Positions 41,769 through 51,559 of a stretch of DNA of 64,000 nucleotides are shown here, one piece after another. Numbering within the stretch: the first letter of the stretch is position 1; each line of letters begins with the position of its first letter. The position numbers and the translations under genes were made by a program. Source of the stretch: Palsa-506 sp963786975 (GTDB lineage: Bacteria; Actinomycetota; Actinomycetes; Streptosporangiales; Streptosporangiaceae); assembly GCA_963786975.1 (NCBI GenBank), contig CAWBBE010000003.1, forward strand, positions 148,227 to 212,226, in the 5' to 3' direction. The notes below the pieces were generated by a model that was not told where the DNA came from, did no database searches, and saw only the letters and a program-made list of their open reading frames with translations.

Positions 41769-43266
41769 TCAGTGGCAGCCGCAGGCGGCGAGCTCAGTGG
41801 CGAGCTTGTCGATGGCGCCGCCGGCCTGGCTCAGCCCGTTCTTCGGAATGTGGTCGGCCATGAAAGCGAAGGCCAGCAGCTGGCCATTGCTGGCATAGGC
41901 CACTCCGGCCAGCGTGGCCACCCTGGTCAGGTTGCCGGTCTTGGCCCGCACCACGCCCAGCGCAGCCGGCCCGGGAGCGCCGAAGACGCTCCCGCCCGGG
42001 GCGAGCGTCCCGGAGAATCCCGCCACCGGCAGCCCGGTGAGGGCAGGCCGCAGGCCCGGATCCGGCGGCCGGGCGGCCAGCGCGACCAGCTGGACTAGGG
42101 CCCAGGGCGTGATCCGGTCCGCGGGCGACAGCCCGCTGCCGTCCACCAGCCGGATGCCGCGCACGCCAAGCCGCTGGTCGGCTGCCGTCACCGCCGCCGC
42201 CGCGCCGGTGAAGCTGGCGGGCCGGCCCGCGGCGATCGCCACCTGCCTGGCCAGGTTCTCCGCGATCACGTTGTTGCTCTCGATCAGCATCCACTGCACG
42301 ATCTGCGCCAGCGGCGGCGAGACCACCCGGGCGATGGTGACGCCGCCCGGCGGCGCGGAAGCCGGCCGCACCGGCCCGTGCACCCGGATCCCGTGGGCGG
42401 CCAGCAGCCCGGCGAACGCGCGGGCGGCGTCCGCGGCCGGGGTGAGCGAGCGCGGCCGGAAGTTGCCCGGGTCATCGGCATCCTGCGGCGACCCGCCGGC
42501 GGTCAGCCTGCCCTGATCGACCTCCAGCGGCGAGATCGGGGTCACGTTGCCGGTGGCCAGGTAGCTCGCTGGCCACGACGGCGCGAGCAGCGGCCCGGAG
42601 TACAGCGAGGTGTCGTAGCCGATCCGCACCGCGGCGTGATGCCTGGCGCGCAGCGCGCGGGCCGTCCGCGCGGCCAGCGACGCGAGCGTGGCCGGCTGCG
42701 GGTAGTCAGTGGCCGGCGGATGGCGGGCCGCCAGGGTCGGGATCGCCGCCGCCGGCCAGGACGATGGCGGACCGCCCGCTGGCTGCCACCACCCGCGTGC
42801 TGAACCGGGCGCCGGGCCCGAGCACCTGCAGCGCGGCAACCGCCGTGGCCAGCTTGGCCGTCGAGGCCGGCGCTGACGGCGAGCGGCCGGCCCGGGCGAA
42901 CAGCACCCGGCCGGCCGGCAGGCTGGCGACGACCGCGGCGACATGCGAGCCGAGCGCCGGGGAGCCGAGGGTGCCGGACAGCCGGGCGGCCAGGCCGCCG
43001 GGCGTCACGGCCTTCCCGGACGCCTGCCCGGCCGCGGGCAGTACCTGGCCGGCGGCGGCCAGCTGATGCCCGGCCACCCTCGGTACCTGCCAGCGGGCCA
43101 GCCGGGCGGGCAGCAGGTGCGCCACCGCGCCGCCGGCCGCCATGGTCGTCACGATCAGCAGCGCGAGGATCGCCACCGCGACCTGCCGGAGCCGGCTCGC
43201 CGCGACCCCTCCCCTCGTCACGACCCCTCCTCGCGAGATGCTGATCCTGGCAACGGAGTCAATCAT
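41769..43266 (-). pseudogene. dacB: D-alanyl-D-alanine carboxypeptidase/endopeptidase (PBP4 type), one frameshift
   Basis: Class C low-molecular-weight penicillin-binding protein. The N-terminal part has a membrane/signal segment (VAVAILALLIVTTMAAGGAVAHLL) and the SxxK motif STAK in PASTAKLAT. The frame shifts near 42735 after VLAGGGDP and continues with TLAARHPPATDYP to the SxN motif (IESNN) and the KTG motif (RAKTGNL). Length is 499 codons plus one base. The large insert between SxxK and SxN is typical of PBP4. The start could be ATG 43266 or GTG 43221. It is divergent from ppa. Confidence 0.87.
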
Positions 43267-43289
43267 CTACGCGCGCAAGGAGCGGAATC

Positions 43290-43781
43290 GTGAAATTCGA
43301 TGTGGTCATCGAGATCCCGAAAGGCCAGCGGAACAAGTACGAAATGGATCATGAAAGCGGGCGCATCCGGCTGGACCGGATGCTGTTCACCTCGACCAGG
43401 TACCCCGCTGACTACGGGTTCATCGAGAACACGCTGGCGGACGACGGCGATCCACTGGACGCCCTGGTGATCCTGGACGAGCCAACCTTCCCCGGCTGCC
43501 TGATCCATTGCCGGGCGATCGGCATGTTCCGGATGCGGGACGAGATGGGCGCCGACGATAAGGTCCTCTGCGTCGCCGTTACCGACCCCCGGATGGCCCA
43601 CCTGCAGGACATCTACCATGTCTCGGAGTTCGACCGCCTTGAGATCCAGCACTTCTTCGAGGTTTACAAGGCCCTGGAGCCCGGCAAGCAGGTAGAGACG
43701 GCCACCTGGGTGGGCAAGGCCGACGCCGAGGCCGAGATCATCGCGTGCCAGGCGAGGCTCGGCTCATCGGAGATCCACTAG
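43290..43781 (+). CDS. ppa: Inorganic pyrophosphatase
   Basis: Soluble family I pyrophosphatase, 163 residues, hydrolysing PPi. It has FDVVIEIPKGQRNKYE, the metal-binding strand YPADYGFIENTLADDGDPLDALVI with its aspartates, and the C-terminal EVYKALEPGKQVE. AAGGAG at 43277-43282 before the GTG at 43290 fixes the start. Shares a 23-bp divergent gap with dacB, the standard actinobacterial arrangement. Confidence 0.96.
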   Translation: MKFDVVIEIPKGQRNKYEMDHESGRIRLDRMLFTSTRYPADYGFIENTLADDGDPLDALVILDEPTFPGCLIHCRAIGMFRMRDEMGADDKVLCVAVTDPRMAHLQDIYHVSEFDRLEIQHFFEVYKALEPGKQVETATWVGKADAEAEIIACQARLGSSEIH

Positions 43782-43851
43782 GACATTGATGCCGACCGGT
43801 CACAAATAGGCGACACTTAATGTGAGCAGCGACACAGCCGGGGAGGTAACC

Positions 43852-44535
43852 GTGGATCACGCAGATGACGTGCTCAGGCGGGCACCGCTGTTCGATGCGC
43901 TGGACGACGACAGCGCGGCCGCGCTGCAGGCCGGAGTCACCATCGTGGACCTCGCCCGGGCCGAGCGGCTGTTCGACGAGGGAGCCTCCGGTAACCAGCT
44001 CTACGTGATCCTTGATGGCAAGATCAAGCTGACCAGGGCCGCGGCGGACGGCCGGGAGAACCTGCTGAGCGTGCTCGGGCCCGGTGAGATGTTCGGGGAA
44101 CTGTCCCTCTTCGACCCGCGGCCGCGGACCGCGAGCGCGACCGCGGTCACCGACAGCCGCCTCGCCGCGCTCGCGCATGACGACCTGCGCAGCTGGCTGA
44201 ACGGCCGTCCTGACGTGGCCCTGCATCTGCTCCAGGCGCTCGCCCAGCGGCTGCGCCGGGCCAATGACGTGATGGCCGACCTGGTTTTCACCGACGTGCC
44301 CGGCCGGGTGGCCAAGGCCCTGCTTGACCTGGCGGACCGGTTCGGCACGGTGCAGGCGGACGGGCTCCAGGTCAGCCATGACCTCACCCAGGAGGAGCTG
44401 GCGCAGCTGGTCGGGGCTTCGCGGGAGACCGTGAACAAGGCGCTGGCCGACTTCGCGGCCCGCGGCTGGCTGCAGCTGGCGGCCAAGTCCGTGCTGCTGA
44501 TCGAGCCGGAGCGGCTGCGCAAGCGATCACGCTGA
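43852..44535 (+). CDS. crp: Crp/Fnr-family transcriptional regulator
   Basis: A 227-residue cAMP-receptor-type regulator. Residues ~15-125 form the cyclic nucleotide domain with GELSLFDPRPRTASATA, where the Glu and Arg bind cAMP, then a dimer helix and the winged helix TQEELAQLVGASRETVNKALADF. GGGGAGG lies about seven bases before the GTG at 43852, so I prefer this to the in-frame GTG at 43822; the size then matches Streptomyces Crp. Its 3' end overlaps the convergent MBL gene by nine bases. Confidence 0.92.
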   Translation: MDHADDVLRRAPLFDALDDDSAAALQAGVTIVDLARAERLFDEGASGNQLYVILDGKIKLTRAAADGRENLLSVLGPGEMFGELSLFDPRPRTASATAVTDSRLAALAHDDLRSWLNGRPDVALHLLQALAQRLRRANDVMADLVFTDVPGRVAKALLDLADRFGTVQADGLQVSHDLTQEELAQLVGASRETVNKALADFAARGWLQLAAKSVLLIEPERLRKRSR

Positions 44536-45460
44536 GCCGCCGCCCGCCGCGGGCCGGTCGTCGGCCGCGGGCCCGCCGTCTGCCGCGGGCCCGCCGTCTG
44601 CTGCTGACCCGCTGCCCGGCGCTGGCAGCCTCAGGCCGCGGTCCGCGAGATACGCAAGCTGGGCCCGGACGGACCACTCCGCGAACGGCCAGAGGCCACG
44701 GTCCACGGCCGCGTATACCCGCGCCACGATGTCGGCGGGCGTCCGGTCGCCGGCCGCGACGGCGGCCGCGATCTCGGCCAGCCGTTCCGCCCGGTGCGCG
44801 ATGTAGAAGTCGAGCTTCGCCGCCGGGTCGGGCACCAGCGGCCCGTGCCCGGGCAGCAGGGCGGCCAGCGGCGCGGCATCGGCGAGCGCGCGCAGCCGGT
44901 CCAGCGAGCCCAGGTAGTCACCCAGGCTGCCGTCCCGGGCGATCACGGTGGTGCCGCGGCCGAGCACGGTATCCCCGGTGAGCACCGCGCCGTCCGCGGG
45001 CAGCAGCAGCGACACCGAGTCGGCGGTATGGCCGGGCGTGGCGATAATGCGGATCTCGCAGCCCGCCGCGGTGACCACGTCGCCGGCCGCAGCCCCTCGG
45101 CGCCGAGCCGGTGCGCGGGATCCAGCGCGAGCACCGGCGCGCCGGTCAGCTCGGCCAGCCGCCGGCGCCGGCCGAGTGATCCCGGTGTCCGTGCGTCAGC
45201 AGGATCCGGGTCAGCCGCTGGCCGGCCGCCGCGGCCAGCGCCCGCACCCGGTGCAGGTGACCCTCGTGGTCCGGGCCCGGATCCACCACGACCGCGGTCG
45301 CCGAGCCGGGCTCGGCGATCAGCCACGTGTTCGTGCCGTCGAGGGTCATCGGCGACGGGTTCGGGGCCAGCACGCAGCGCGCCCGCGGCGTGCCCGAGCC
45401 GTCGATGCCGGGCCGCGGCCGGGCACCGCCGCCCCGGCCGGCGTCCTCGCTGGCGGTCAA
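44527..45460 (-). pseudogene. MBL-fold metallohydrolase, two frameshifts
   Basis: Metallo-beta-lactamase-fold hydrolase of about 310 residues. The frame from the TTG at 45460 gives TLDGTNTWLIAEPG and the zinc motif THGHRDH; near 45170 coding shifts to RRRLAELTGAPVLALDPAHRLGAEGL, and near 45090 again to VVTAAGCEIRIIATPGHTADSVSLLL and LLPGHGPLV. The C-terminus has an Ala-Asp-Gly-Gly-Pro repeat encoded by tandem 18-bp units around 44545-44600. The TTG overlaps the NUDIX stop (TTGA), so the two are coupled. Relatives (LACTB2-like) act as nucleases or thioesterases; substrate unknown. Confidence 0.82.
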
Positions 45461-46332
45461 AGCGGATAGCCCAGCTCGGCCGGAAGCGTTAGCCAGACCG
45501 CTCCGCCCGCGATGCTCGACTCCGGCAGCACCGGCCTTACCTGACGCGGCGCTAGCGCGGCCGTCACGTCCCGGCAGGCGGCCAGTTCCGCCAGGCTAAC
45601 CGCGGTCGGCGGCCACAGCACGATCTCCTTCCTGCGCCCCATCGCAATCGCATCGTCCGGGCGCGCCCAGGTCACCTCGGCCGCCTCGCCGCCGACGTCC
45701 CTGGTGCGCTGCTGGCGCGGCAGCGCGGCAGCGAAGAACCTGGCGTCGAACCTGCGTTTCTCGACCACCGGGGTGACCCACCGCGACCATGGCCTGAGCA
45801 GGTCGGCCCGGAGCACCAGCCCGCGCCGGGCGAGCATCTCGGCCAGCGAGAGCGACCGGCTGAGCAGCGCCTGCCGGTCGGTCTCCCAGTCTGCGCCGGT
45901 GGTGTCGGCTACCACCGAGTCGGCGGACGTTCCGGCCAGCAGCACGCCCGACTCCTCGAAGGTCTCCCTGACCGCGGCGCAGACCAGCGCGCGGGCCTGT
46001 TCCGGCGGCGCGTCGAAGATCCGGCCCCATTCGGCGGCACCAGGGCCGGCCCAGGCAACCTGCTCGTCGGCATCCCTGTCGTCGACCGAGCCGCCGGGAA
46101 AGACGAACGCGCCGGGCGCGAACGCCATCGATGGCTTGCGCCGCAGCAGGTAGACCTCAACGCCGTCAGCCGGCCGCGTGCCGTCCGCGGCCCGCCGGGC
46201 CGGGCGCAGCAGCATAACCGTTGCCGCGTCCCGCGGCGTGACCGGCCGCACGCGCCCGGCCAGCACGTCAAGAGCATGCCCGGCCGGCCTGCCAGGCAGC
46301 CGGATCGCCGCGCCGTCCGCGGAACCTGCCAC
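45457..46332 (-). CDS. NUDIX hydrolase (NUDT19-like)
   Basis: A 291-residue NUDIX protein. The N-terminal strand AATVMLLRPARRA...VEVYLLRRKPSMAFAPGAFVFPGG leads to the NUDIX box core AVRETFEESGVLL with the catalytic glutamates. A large insert lies between these parts, as in the NUDT19-type CoA diphosphohydrolases, so CoA or acyl-CoA is a plausible substrate but not proven. The GTG at 46332 is preceded by GGAGG. It overlaps the MBL gene start by three to four bases. Confidence 0.88.
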   Translation of the reverse strand: MAGSADGAAIRLPGRPAGHALDVLAGRVRPVTPRDAATVMLLRPARRAADGTRPADGVEVYLLRRKPSMAFAPGAFVFPGGSVDDRDADEQVAWAGPGAAEWGRIFDAPPEQARALVCAAVRETFEESGVLLAGTSADSVVADTTGADWETDRQALLSRSLSLAEMLARRGLVLRADLLRPWSRWVTPVVEKRRFDARFFAAALPRQQRTRDVGGEAAEVTWARPDDAIAMGRRKEIVLWPPTAVSLAELAACRDVTAALAPRQVRPVLPESSIAGGAVWLTLPAELGYPL

Positions 46333-46366
46333 GACAAGCCTCCTGTGCCCCTGGCTGCGGTCCGGC

Positions 46367-46864
46367 TTAGCCCCGCACCTCGGCGATCAGCTCCACCTCG
46401 ACCGGGGTATCGAGCGGCAGCACGGCCATGCCGACCGCGCTGCGGGCATGCCGGCCAGCCTCACCGAAGACCTCGATCAGCAGCTCGCTCGCCCCGTTGA
46501 CCACCTGGGCCTGCGCGGTGAAGTCGGGGGCGCTGGCCACGAACCCGGTCACCTTCACTATCCGCCGGACCGCCGACAGCCCGCCCGTCACCGAGGCGAC
46601 CGCGGCCAGCGCGTTGAGCGCGCAGATCCGCGCCAGGGCGCTGGCCGCCGCGGCGTCGATCCCGGCGCCAACCTTTCCGGTCGCGGGCAGCACCCCGTCC
46701 ACGAAGGGCAGCTGCCCGGCGGTGTACACGTAATTCCCGGTGCGCACGGCCGGCACGTAGGCCGCCAGCGGTACCACCACCGCCGGCAGGGTGAGGCCGA
46801 GCGCGGCCAGCCGCGCCTCCGGGGAGCTCTCGTCGGGCGCGCCGTCCCCGGCGGCGGCGGTCAC
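46367..46864 (-). CDS. RidA family protein (enamine/imine deaminase-like)
   Basis: A 165-residue YjgF/RidA-type protein. After a ~30-residue N-terminal extension come TGNYVYTAGQLPFVDG, NALAAVASVTGGLSAVRRIVKVTGFVAS and the end FGEAGRHARSAVGMAVLPLDTPVEVELIAEV, where the Arg binds the carboxylate of the substrate imine. It belongs to the longer RidA subgroup common in actinomycetes, less clearly tied to 2-aminoacrylate. The GTG overlaps the stop of the DUF4177 gene (GTGA). Confidence 0.92.
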   Translation of the reverse strand: MTAAAGDGAPDESSPEARLAALGLTLPAVVVPLAAYVPAVRTGNYVYTAGQLPFVDGVLPATGKVGAGIDAAAASALARICALNALAAVASVTGGLSAVRRIVKVTGFVASAPDFTAQAQVVNGASELLIEVFGEAGRHARSAVGMAVLPLDTPVEVELIAEVRG

Positions 46865-47016
46865 TGCTTGCCCCGCTTCAGGTAGGCGACGAGCTGCTCC
46901 GGGTTAGGGCCGGGCACGACGGCTACCAGCTCCCATCCGTCATCGCCCCAGTTGTCCAGGATCTGCTTGGTCGCATGGACGAGCAACGGCACCGTTGCGT
47001 ACTCCCACTTCTGCAT
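46861..47016 (-). CDS. DUF4177 small protein
   Basis: A 51-residue protein reading MQKWEYATVPLL at its start, then NWGDDGWELVAVVPG and ending AYLKRGKQ. The WEY/T and GWELV pattern is that of DUF4177, a small domain of unknown function that regularly precedes this RidA gene in actinomycetes. The ATG is at 47016 and the TGA overlaps the RidA GTG, so it is coupled to it. Confidence 0.85.
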   Translation of the reverse strand: MQKWEYATVPLLVHATKQILDNWGDDGWELVAVVPGPNPEQLVAYLKRGKQ

Positions 47017-47025
47017 GACCCGACT

Positions 47026-48554
47026 CTAGCGGGGCTGGCCGCTGCCGCAGTCTCGTGCTCCCCGGTCCGGGAACTCGCTATGCTTCCGGTTCCGCGAACG
47101 GGCCCGGGTCCGTGTCCGGTTCCGGGCTGGCGGCGGGCTTACGCCGGCTGCTTGCCGTCCGCCGCTGGGCGCCCGCTGGCCGCCGGGTCCCGCTGGCCGT
47201 CCTCCGCTGGCGGCCGCCGCGCCCTGGGCTGGCCCGGTCGCACCGGTGCCAGGCATCCCGGCGGCGGCCGGATCGGCGCCGACCGGGGGCAGCGTCTCGG
47301 TCACGGCCGGGGGGTCGTCGGCCGGGGGGTCGTCGGCCGACGCGCCGTCGCCGGCCGAGGGCATCACCCGGGTCATGCCCGGCCCGTCGTCGGCGGGCAC
47401 GGCATCGGCGGGCCGCTCATCGGCCGGCCGGGTATACGCGGGCGCCGCATCCGCGGGCGTGGCCGGCGAGGCGTAAGCCGGCGCATCATCGGCGGCCGGA
47501 TCCTCCGCCGGCCCGGCATCGGCCCGCGGGGCGTACGCCGGCCCGGCATCGGCCCGCGGGGCGTACGCCGCCCGGCATCGGCCGCCGCGGCCTCGCCGAT
47601 CGCGCGCACCGGTTCGCCGGGATCGGCGGCGATCTCGGGGATTGGCGGGAGATCGGGTATCTCCAGCGGCGCCGCGGACGCGCCGCCGAGTTCCGCGCCG
47701 GCTTCCGCCTCGGCCACGGCCTCGTCGCCGAAGTCTGCCATCGACGCCGATTCCGCAGCCGATTTCTCGCTGCCGGGCGTGGCCGGGGCCAGCTTGTCGA
47801 AGAACCTCAGCATCTCGACCGGGATCGGCATGACCAGCGTGCTGTTGCGCTCCGCGGCCACCTCCACCACTGTCTGCAGCAGCCTTAGCTGCAGCGCGGC
47901 CGGATCGCGCGCCATCACGTTCGCGGCCGCGGCCAGCCGCTTGGACGCCTGGTACTCGCCGTCCGCGGTGATGATCCGCGCCCGCCGCTCCCGCTCTGCC
48001 TCCGCCTGCCGCGACATGGACCGCTTCATTCCCTCGGGCAGGCTCACGTCCTTGATCTCCACCCGCTCGACCCGGATGCCCCAGGGCCCCTCGGTCGGCT
48101 CGTCGATGATCCGGCGGAGCTCCTTGTTGACCGTTGCCCGCTCGGCCAGCAGCTGGTCCATCTCGGACTGGCCGATGATCGAGCGGAGCGACGTCTGCGC
48201 CTGCTGCGAGACGGCGAACATGTAGTTCTGCACGTTCACGGTCGCCTTGATCGGGTCGACGACGCGGAAATAGACCACCGCATCCACCCGGACGCTGACA
48301 TTGTCCCTGGTAATGCCCTCCTGCGCCGGAACGGCCATGGCGATGATCTGCATGTTGACCTTTTGCATCTTGTCGCCGACCGGCCTGATCAGGTGCAGCC
48401 CGGGCCCGCGCGTGCCGGGCAGCACCTTGCCGAACCTGAACACGATGCCCTGCTCGTACTGCTGCACGACGCGCATCGCGCGGCCGGTCGCGATCAGGCC
48501 CGCCACCACGAGGATTACCAGGACGACCAAAAGACCCTCGAGCACCGTGAACAC
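47026..48554 (-). CDS. SPFH/Band 7 membrane protein (frameshift in C-terminal tail)
   Basis: Stomatin/flotillin-like membrane organiser. The start MFTVLEGLLVVLVILVVAG is a membrane helix, followed by the SPFH domain (QQYEQGIVFRFGKVLPGTRGPG, VDAVVYFRVVDPIKATVNV, GIRVERVEIKDVSLP) and a coiled coil (RQAEAERERRARIITADGEYQASK). The tail after ~290 is acidic and Pro/Ala-rich. It crosses a 30-bp tandem repeat whose third copy lacks one G at about 47570; beyond this the sensible composition continues in another frame to a stop at 47026. The length, 509 codons plus two bases, equals one missing base. As read, the frame ends at 47373 instead. Confidence 0.87.
47507..47585. repeat. 30-bp tandem repeat in the SPFH gene tail
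   Basis: The unit GCCGGCCCGGCATCGGCCCG continuing CGGGGCGTAC occurs at 47507-47536 and 47537-47566, with a partial third copy from 47567 in which one G of the first GG is absent. The units encode ADAGPAYAPR on the minus strand. The missing base is what shifts the reading frame. Confidence 0.9.
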
Positions 48555-48661
48555 CTCTTCCCGGGCTGCACGCCAATTTCCCTCGCCCCAGCCTAGTGAC
48601 CTGCCCGGCGTGCTGGCGGGGCGCGGCGACCTAGTGCGCGGACGCGGATACCCTCCATGGC

Positions 48662-49666
48662 GTGGGCGCGCGGGACACAGACTGGGAAGGCGTGCGGCTG
48701 CACGTCGTCACCGGCAAGGGCGGAACCGGGAAGACGACCGTGGCCGCGGCGCTGGCGCTGGCGCTGGCCTCCGGCGGCGGGCGGGTGCTGCTCATCGAGG
48801 TCGAGGGACGGCAGGGTATCGCGCAGGTCTTCGACTGCCCGCCGCTGCCCTACGAGGAGCGCAAGGTCGCCATCGCCCCGGCTACTGCCAGCCGGCCCGG
48901 CGGCGAGGTGTACGCGCTGGCTGCCGATCCGGAGTCGGCGCTGCTGGAGTATCTCCAGATGTTCTACAACCTGCGGCATGCCGGCAAGGCGCTGACCAAG
49001 CTCGGCGTGGTGGACTTCGCCACCACGATCGCGCCCGGGGTGCGTGACGTGCTGCTGACCGGGAAGGCCGCCGAGGCAACCCGGCGGCGGGAGGGCGGCA
49101 GGCATGTTTACGACGCGGTTGTCATGGACGCGCCGCCGACCGGGCGGATCGGCAGGTTCCTGAACGTGACCGCCGAGGTGTCCGGCCTCGCCCGGGTCGG
49201 GCCGATCCATGGTCACGCGGACACGGTGCAGAAGGTGATCAGCTCACCGGAGACCGCGGTGCATTTCGTCACGGTGCTGGAGGAGATGCCGGTACAGGAG
49301 ACGCTGGACGGGATCGCGGAACTCGGCGGGCTCGGCCTGCAGCCCGGCGGCATCATGATCAACATGGTGCATCCGCTGGCCCTGCCGCCGGCCCAGCTGC
49401 GCACGGCGGCGAGCGGATCCGTGGACGAGGACGAGCTTGCCCTCGGGCTGAAGGCCGCCGGGCTCGATGACAGCCGCCTGCTCGCCTCGGCGCTAGCCGC
49501 CGAGCTTGTGGAGCATGCCAGGACCGCCACCGGCCAGCGCGCCCAGCGGCGCCGGCTGGCGGCGGCCGGGCAGCCCCGGTATGACCTGCCGATGATCAGC
49601 GACGGCATCGACCTGGCCGGGCTGTACCGGATCGCGGCCGCGCTCCGGGACCAGGGAGCGGCCTGA
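48662..49666 (+). CDS. ArsA/Get3-like ATPase, first of a pair
   Basis: A 334-residue deviant-Walker P-loop ATPase. It has GKGGTGKTTVAAALALALAS (with the signature second Lys), an aspartate-rich switch in VVMDAPPTGRIGRFL, and a helical region. It lacks the duplicated halves of ArsA arsenite pumps, and no arsenic genes are nearby, so arsenite export is unlikely. Paired ArsA-like genes next to wblA and a PBP gene are conserved in actinomycetes, where their role is not established. Start GTG 48662; the stop overlaps the next ATG (TGATG). Confidence 0.88.
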   Translation: MGARDTDWEGVRLHVVTGKGGTGKTTVAAALALALASGGGRVLLIEVEGRQGIAQVFDCPPLPYEERKVAIAPATASRPGGEVYALAADPESALLEYLQMFYNLRHAGKALTKLGVVDFATTIAPGVRDVLLTGKAAEATRRREGGRHVYDAVVMDAPPTGRIGRFLNVTAEVSGLARVGPIHGHADTVQKVISSPETAVHFVTVLEEMPVQETLDGIAELGGLGLQPGGIMINMVHPLALPPAQLRTAASGSVDEDELALGLKAAGLDDSRLLASALAAELVEHARTATGQRAQRRRLAAAGQPRYDLPMISDGIDLAGLYRIAAALRDQGAA

Positions 49667-50931
49667 TGACACCGGCCGCGCCGCCGCCGCTCGATGTCGA
49701 CCGGCTGATCGACGACCGCCGCATCCGGATCATCGTCTGCTGCGGATCCGGCGGCGTCGGGAAGACCACCGTGGCCGCCGCGGTCGGCCTGCGGGCCGCC
49801 GGGCGCGGCCGCCATGTCGTCGTGCTCACCGTCGACCCGGCTCGCAGGCTGGCCCAGTCGATGGGCCTGTCCTCGCTGGACAACACGCCCCGGCCGGTGC
49901 CCGGGGCGGCCGCGGCGAGCCGGCCGCAGGGCACCGGCGGAACCGGCGGAACCGGCGGCAGCCTGCACGCCATGATGCTCGACATGAAGCGGACCTTCGA
50001 TGAGATCGTGGAGGCCCATGCCGACCCCGACCGGGCGGCCCAGATCCTGGCGAACCCCTTCTACCAGTCGCTGTCCTCCGGCTTCTCCGGCACCCAGGAA
50101 TACATGGCGATGGAGAAGCTGGGGCAGCTGCGCAGATCCGACGAGTGGGACCTGATCGTGGTGGACACGCCGCCGAGCCGGTCCGCGCTGGATTTCCTTG
50201 ACGCACCGCAGCGGCTCGGCAGGTTCCTCGACGGGCGGCTGCTCCGGCTCCTCACCGCGCCGGCCAAAGTGGGCGGGCGGGCGTACCTGCGGATGCTGAA
50301 CGTCGGGTTCGGCATCGTGACCGGGGCGCTGACCAAAATACTCGGCGCCCAGGTTCTCCGGGACGCGCAGACGTTCGTGACCGCGCTCGACACGATGTTC
50401 GGCGGCTTCCGGGAGCGTGCGGAGTACACCTACCGGCTGCTGCGCGCGCCGGGCACGTCCTTCCTCGTCATTGCCGCCCCGGAGCCAGATGCGCTGCGGG
50501 AGGCGTCGTATTTCGTGGAGCGGCTCGCGGTCGAGGGGATGCCGCTGGCCGGCCTCGTCGTCAACCGGGTGCACCGCTCGCCCGCGGCGCGGCTGTCCGC
50601 GGCCCGCAGCCTGGCCGCCGCGGAGAGCCTGCAGCCCGCCGGCGGCCAGAACGGCGATAACGGCCCTCGCGACGACGGCCGGGGTAACGTCCGGCCAGAC
50701 GGGCATCCCGGCGCCCCGGCACAGCCGGGCCGGGCACCGTACCAGCTGGCCACCGCGGCGCTCAGGCTGCACGCGGAGCGGATGCAGCTTGTCGCCGCCG
50801 AGCGGCGCCTCGCCGGGCGCTTTACCGCCGCGCACCCGCTGGTCCCGGTCACCGAGGTACCCGCCCAGCCTGAGGACGTGCATGACCTGGCCGGGCTCGC
50901 GGTGATCGGGGAAAGCTTCGGCGCCGGGTAA
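49666..50931 (+). CDS. ArsA/Get3-like ATPase, second of a pair
   Basis: A 421-residue partner of the preceding ATPase. It carries GSGGVGKTTVAAAVGLRAA, LTVDPARRLAQSMG, and VVDTPPSRSALDFLDAPQRL. Compared with the first copy it has inserts, one including GTGGTGGTGG (near 49937) and one Gly/Pro-rich around residues 320-350, probably loops. The two proteins may form a heterodimer, by analogy with Get3-type homodimers; this is inference. It converges on wblA. Confidence 0.88.
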   Translation: MTPAAPPPLDVDRLIDDRRIRIIVCCGSGGVGKTTVAAAVGLRAAGRGRHVVVLTVDPARRLAQSMGLSSLDNTPRPVPGAAAASRPQGTGGTGGTGGSLHAMMLDMKRTFDEIVEAHADPDRAAQILANPFYQSLSSGFSGTQEYMAMEKLGQLRRSDEWDLIVVDTPPSRSALDFLDAPQRLGRFLDGRLLRLLTAPAKVGGRAYLRMLNVGFGIVTGALTKILGAQVLRDAQTFVTALDTMFGGFRERAEYTYRLLRAPGTSFLVIAAPEPDALREASYFVERLAVEGMPLAGLVVNRVHRSPAARLSAARSLAAAESLQPAGGQNGDNGPRDDGRGNVRPDGHPGAPAQPGRAPYQLATAALRLHAERMQLVAAERRLAGRFTAAHPLVPVTEVPAQPEDVHDLAGLAVIGESFGAG

Positions 50932-50984
50932 CCGCTACGCCGCGGCGGGGCCGGCCAGATGCTCAGCCGGGGGCAACCAAGCGC

Positions 50985-51284
50985 TCAGCTGGCGACAAGC
51001 TCGTCGCCGCTGCGCTCATACTGATTGCGCGCGTTCTCCAGCAGGTCGCGCCAGGAAACCACGTCCGGGCGGCGGCGCAGCAGCGCACGCCGCTCACGCT
51101 CGGTCATGCCACCCCACACACCAAACTCAATCCGGTTGTCGAGCGCGTCAGCGAGGCACTCGGTCCGGACGGGGCAGCCACGGCAGATCAGCTTGGCCCG
51201 GTTCTGCGCCGCCCCCTGAACGAAGAGCTCGTCAGGGTCCGTTCCCTTGCACGCGGCGCGCGCGGTCCAGTCCGTGATCCACAT
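50985..51284 (-). CDS. wblA: WhiB-family iron-sulfur regulator, WblA/WhiB4 type
   Basis: A 99-residue WhiB protein. The four cluster Cys are at 12, 34, 37 and 43 (AACKGT, CRGCPVRTEC), followed by the turn GVWGGMTERERRALLRRRP and a basic tail. FVQGAAQNRAK and ECLADALDN match the WblA/WhiB4 branch, which in Streptomyces regulates development and antibiotic production and in mycobacteria responds to oxidation. The ATG at 51284 fits the family; ten extra residues could precede it. The context of two ArsA-like genes and a bifunctional PBP is that of wblA in streptomycetes. Confidence 0.93.
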   Translation of the reverse strand: MWITDWTARAACKGTDPDELFVQGAAQNRAKLICRGCPVRTECLADALDNRIEFGVWGGMTERERRALLRRRPDVVSWRDLLENARNQYERSGDELVAS

Positions 51285-51559
51285 GTTGGCCCAACTCCTC
51301 CTGATCGTCACGTCCGCATAGGGTCGTCACGCCGGACGGCGTTCACTGGCGGGTAGGAGCCGCTGGCGGCAGCGCCAGGCTCCGGTGTCATGTTGCGAAA
51401 AGGTAACTTACGGAAGTCCGGGCCTGAGCGCTAGACCCTGTCGGGCCCATTTCGAGGATAGTCCGCATGAGCTATACGGGCAGGCGTGACTAGTCACGGC
51501 TGCGGCCGGCCGACCGGATCTGGGCTGTCCACCCCCCTGCCAGCTGCGGTTTCATCATC

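Noticed and set aside
47026..48576. 516-residue minus-strand frame spanning the SPFH gene
   Set aside because: Its first two thirds are a shadow of the SPFH domain frame; only the last third joins the SPFH gene after the repeat indel.
48662..50931. Arsenite efflux system
   Set aside because: ArsA-like ATPases only; no ArsB, ArsD, ArsR or ArsC nearby and the conserved wblA context argues against it.
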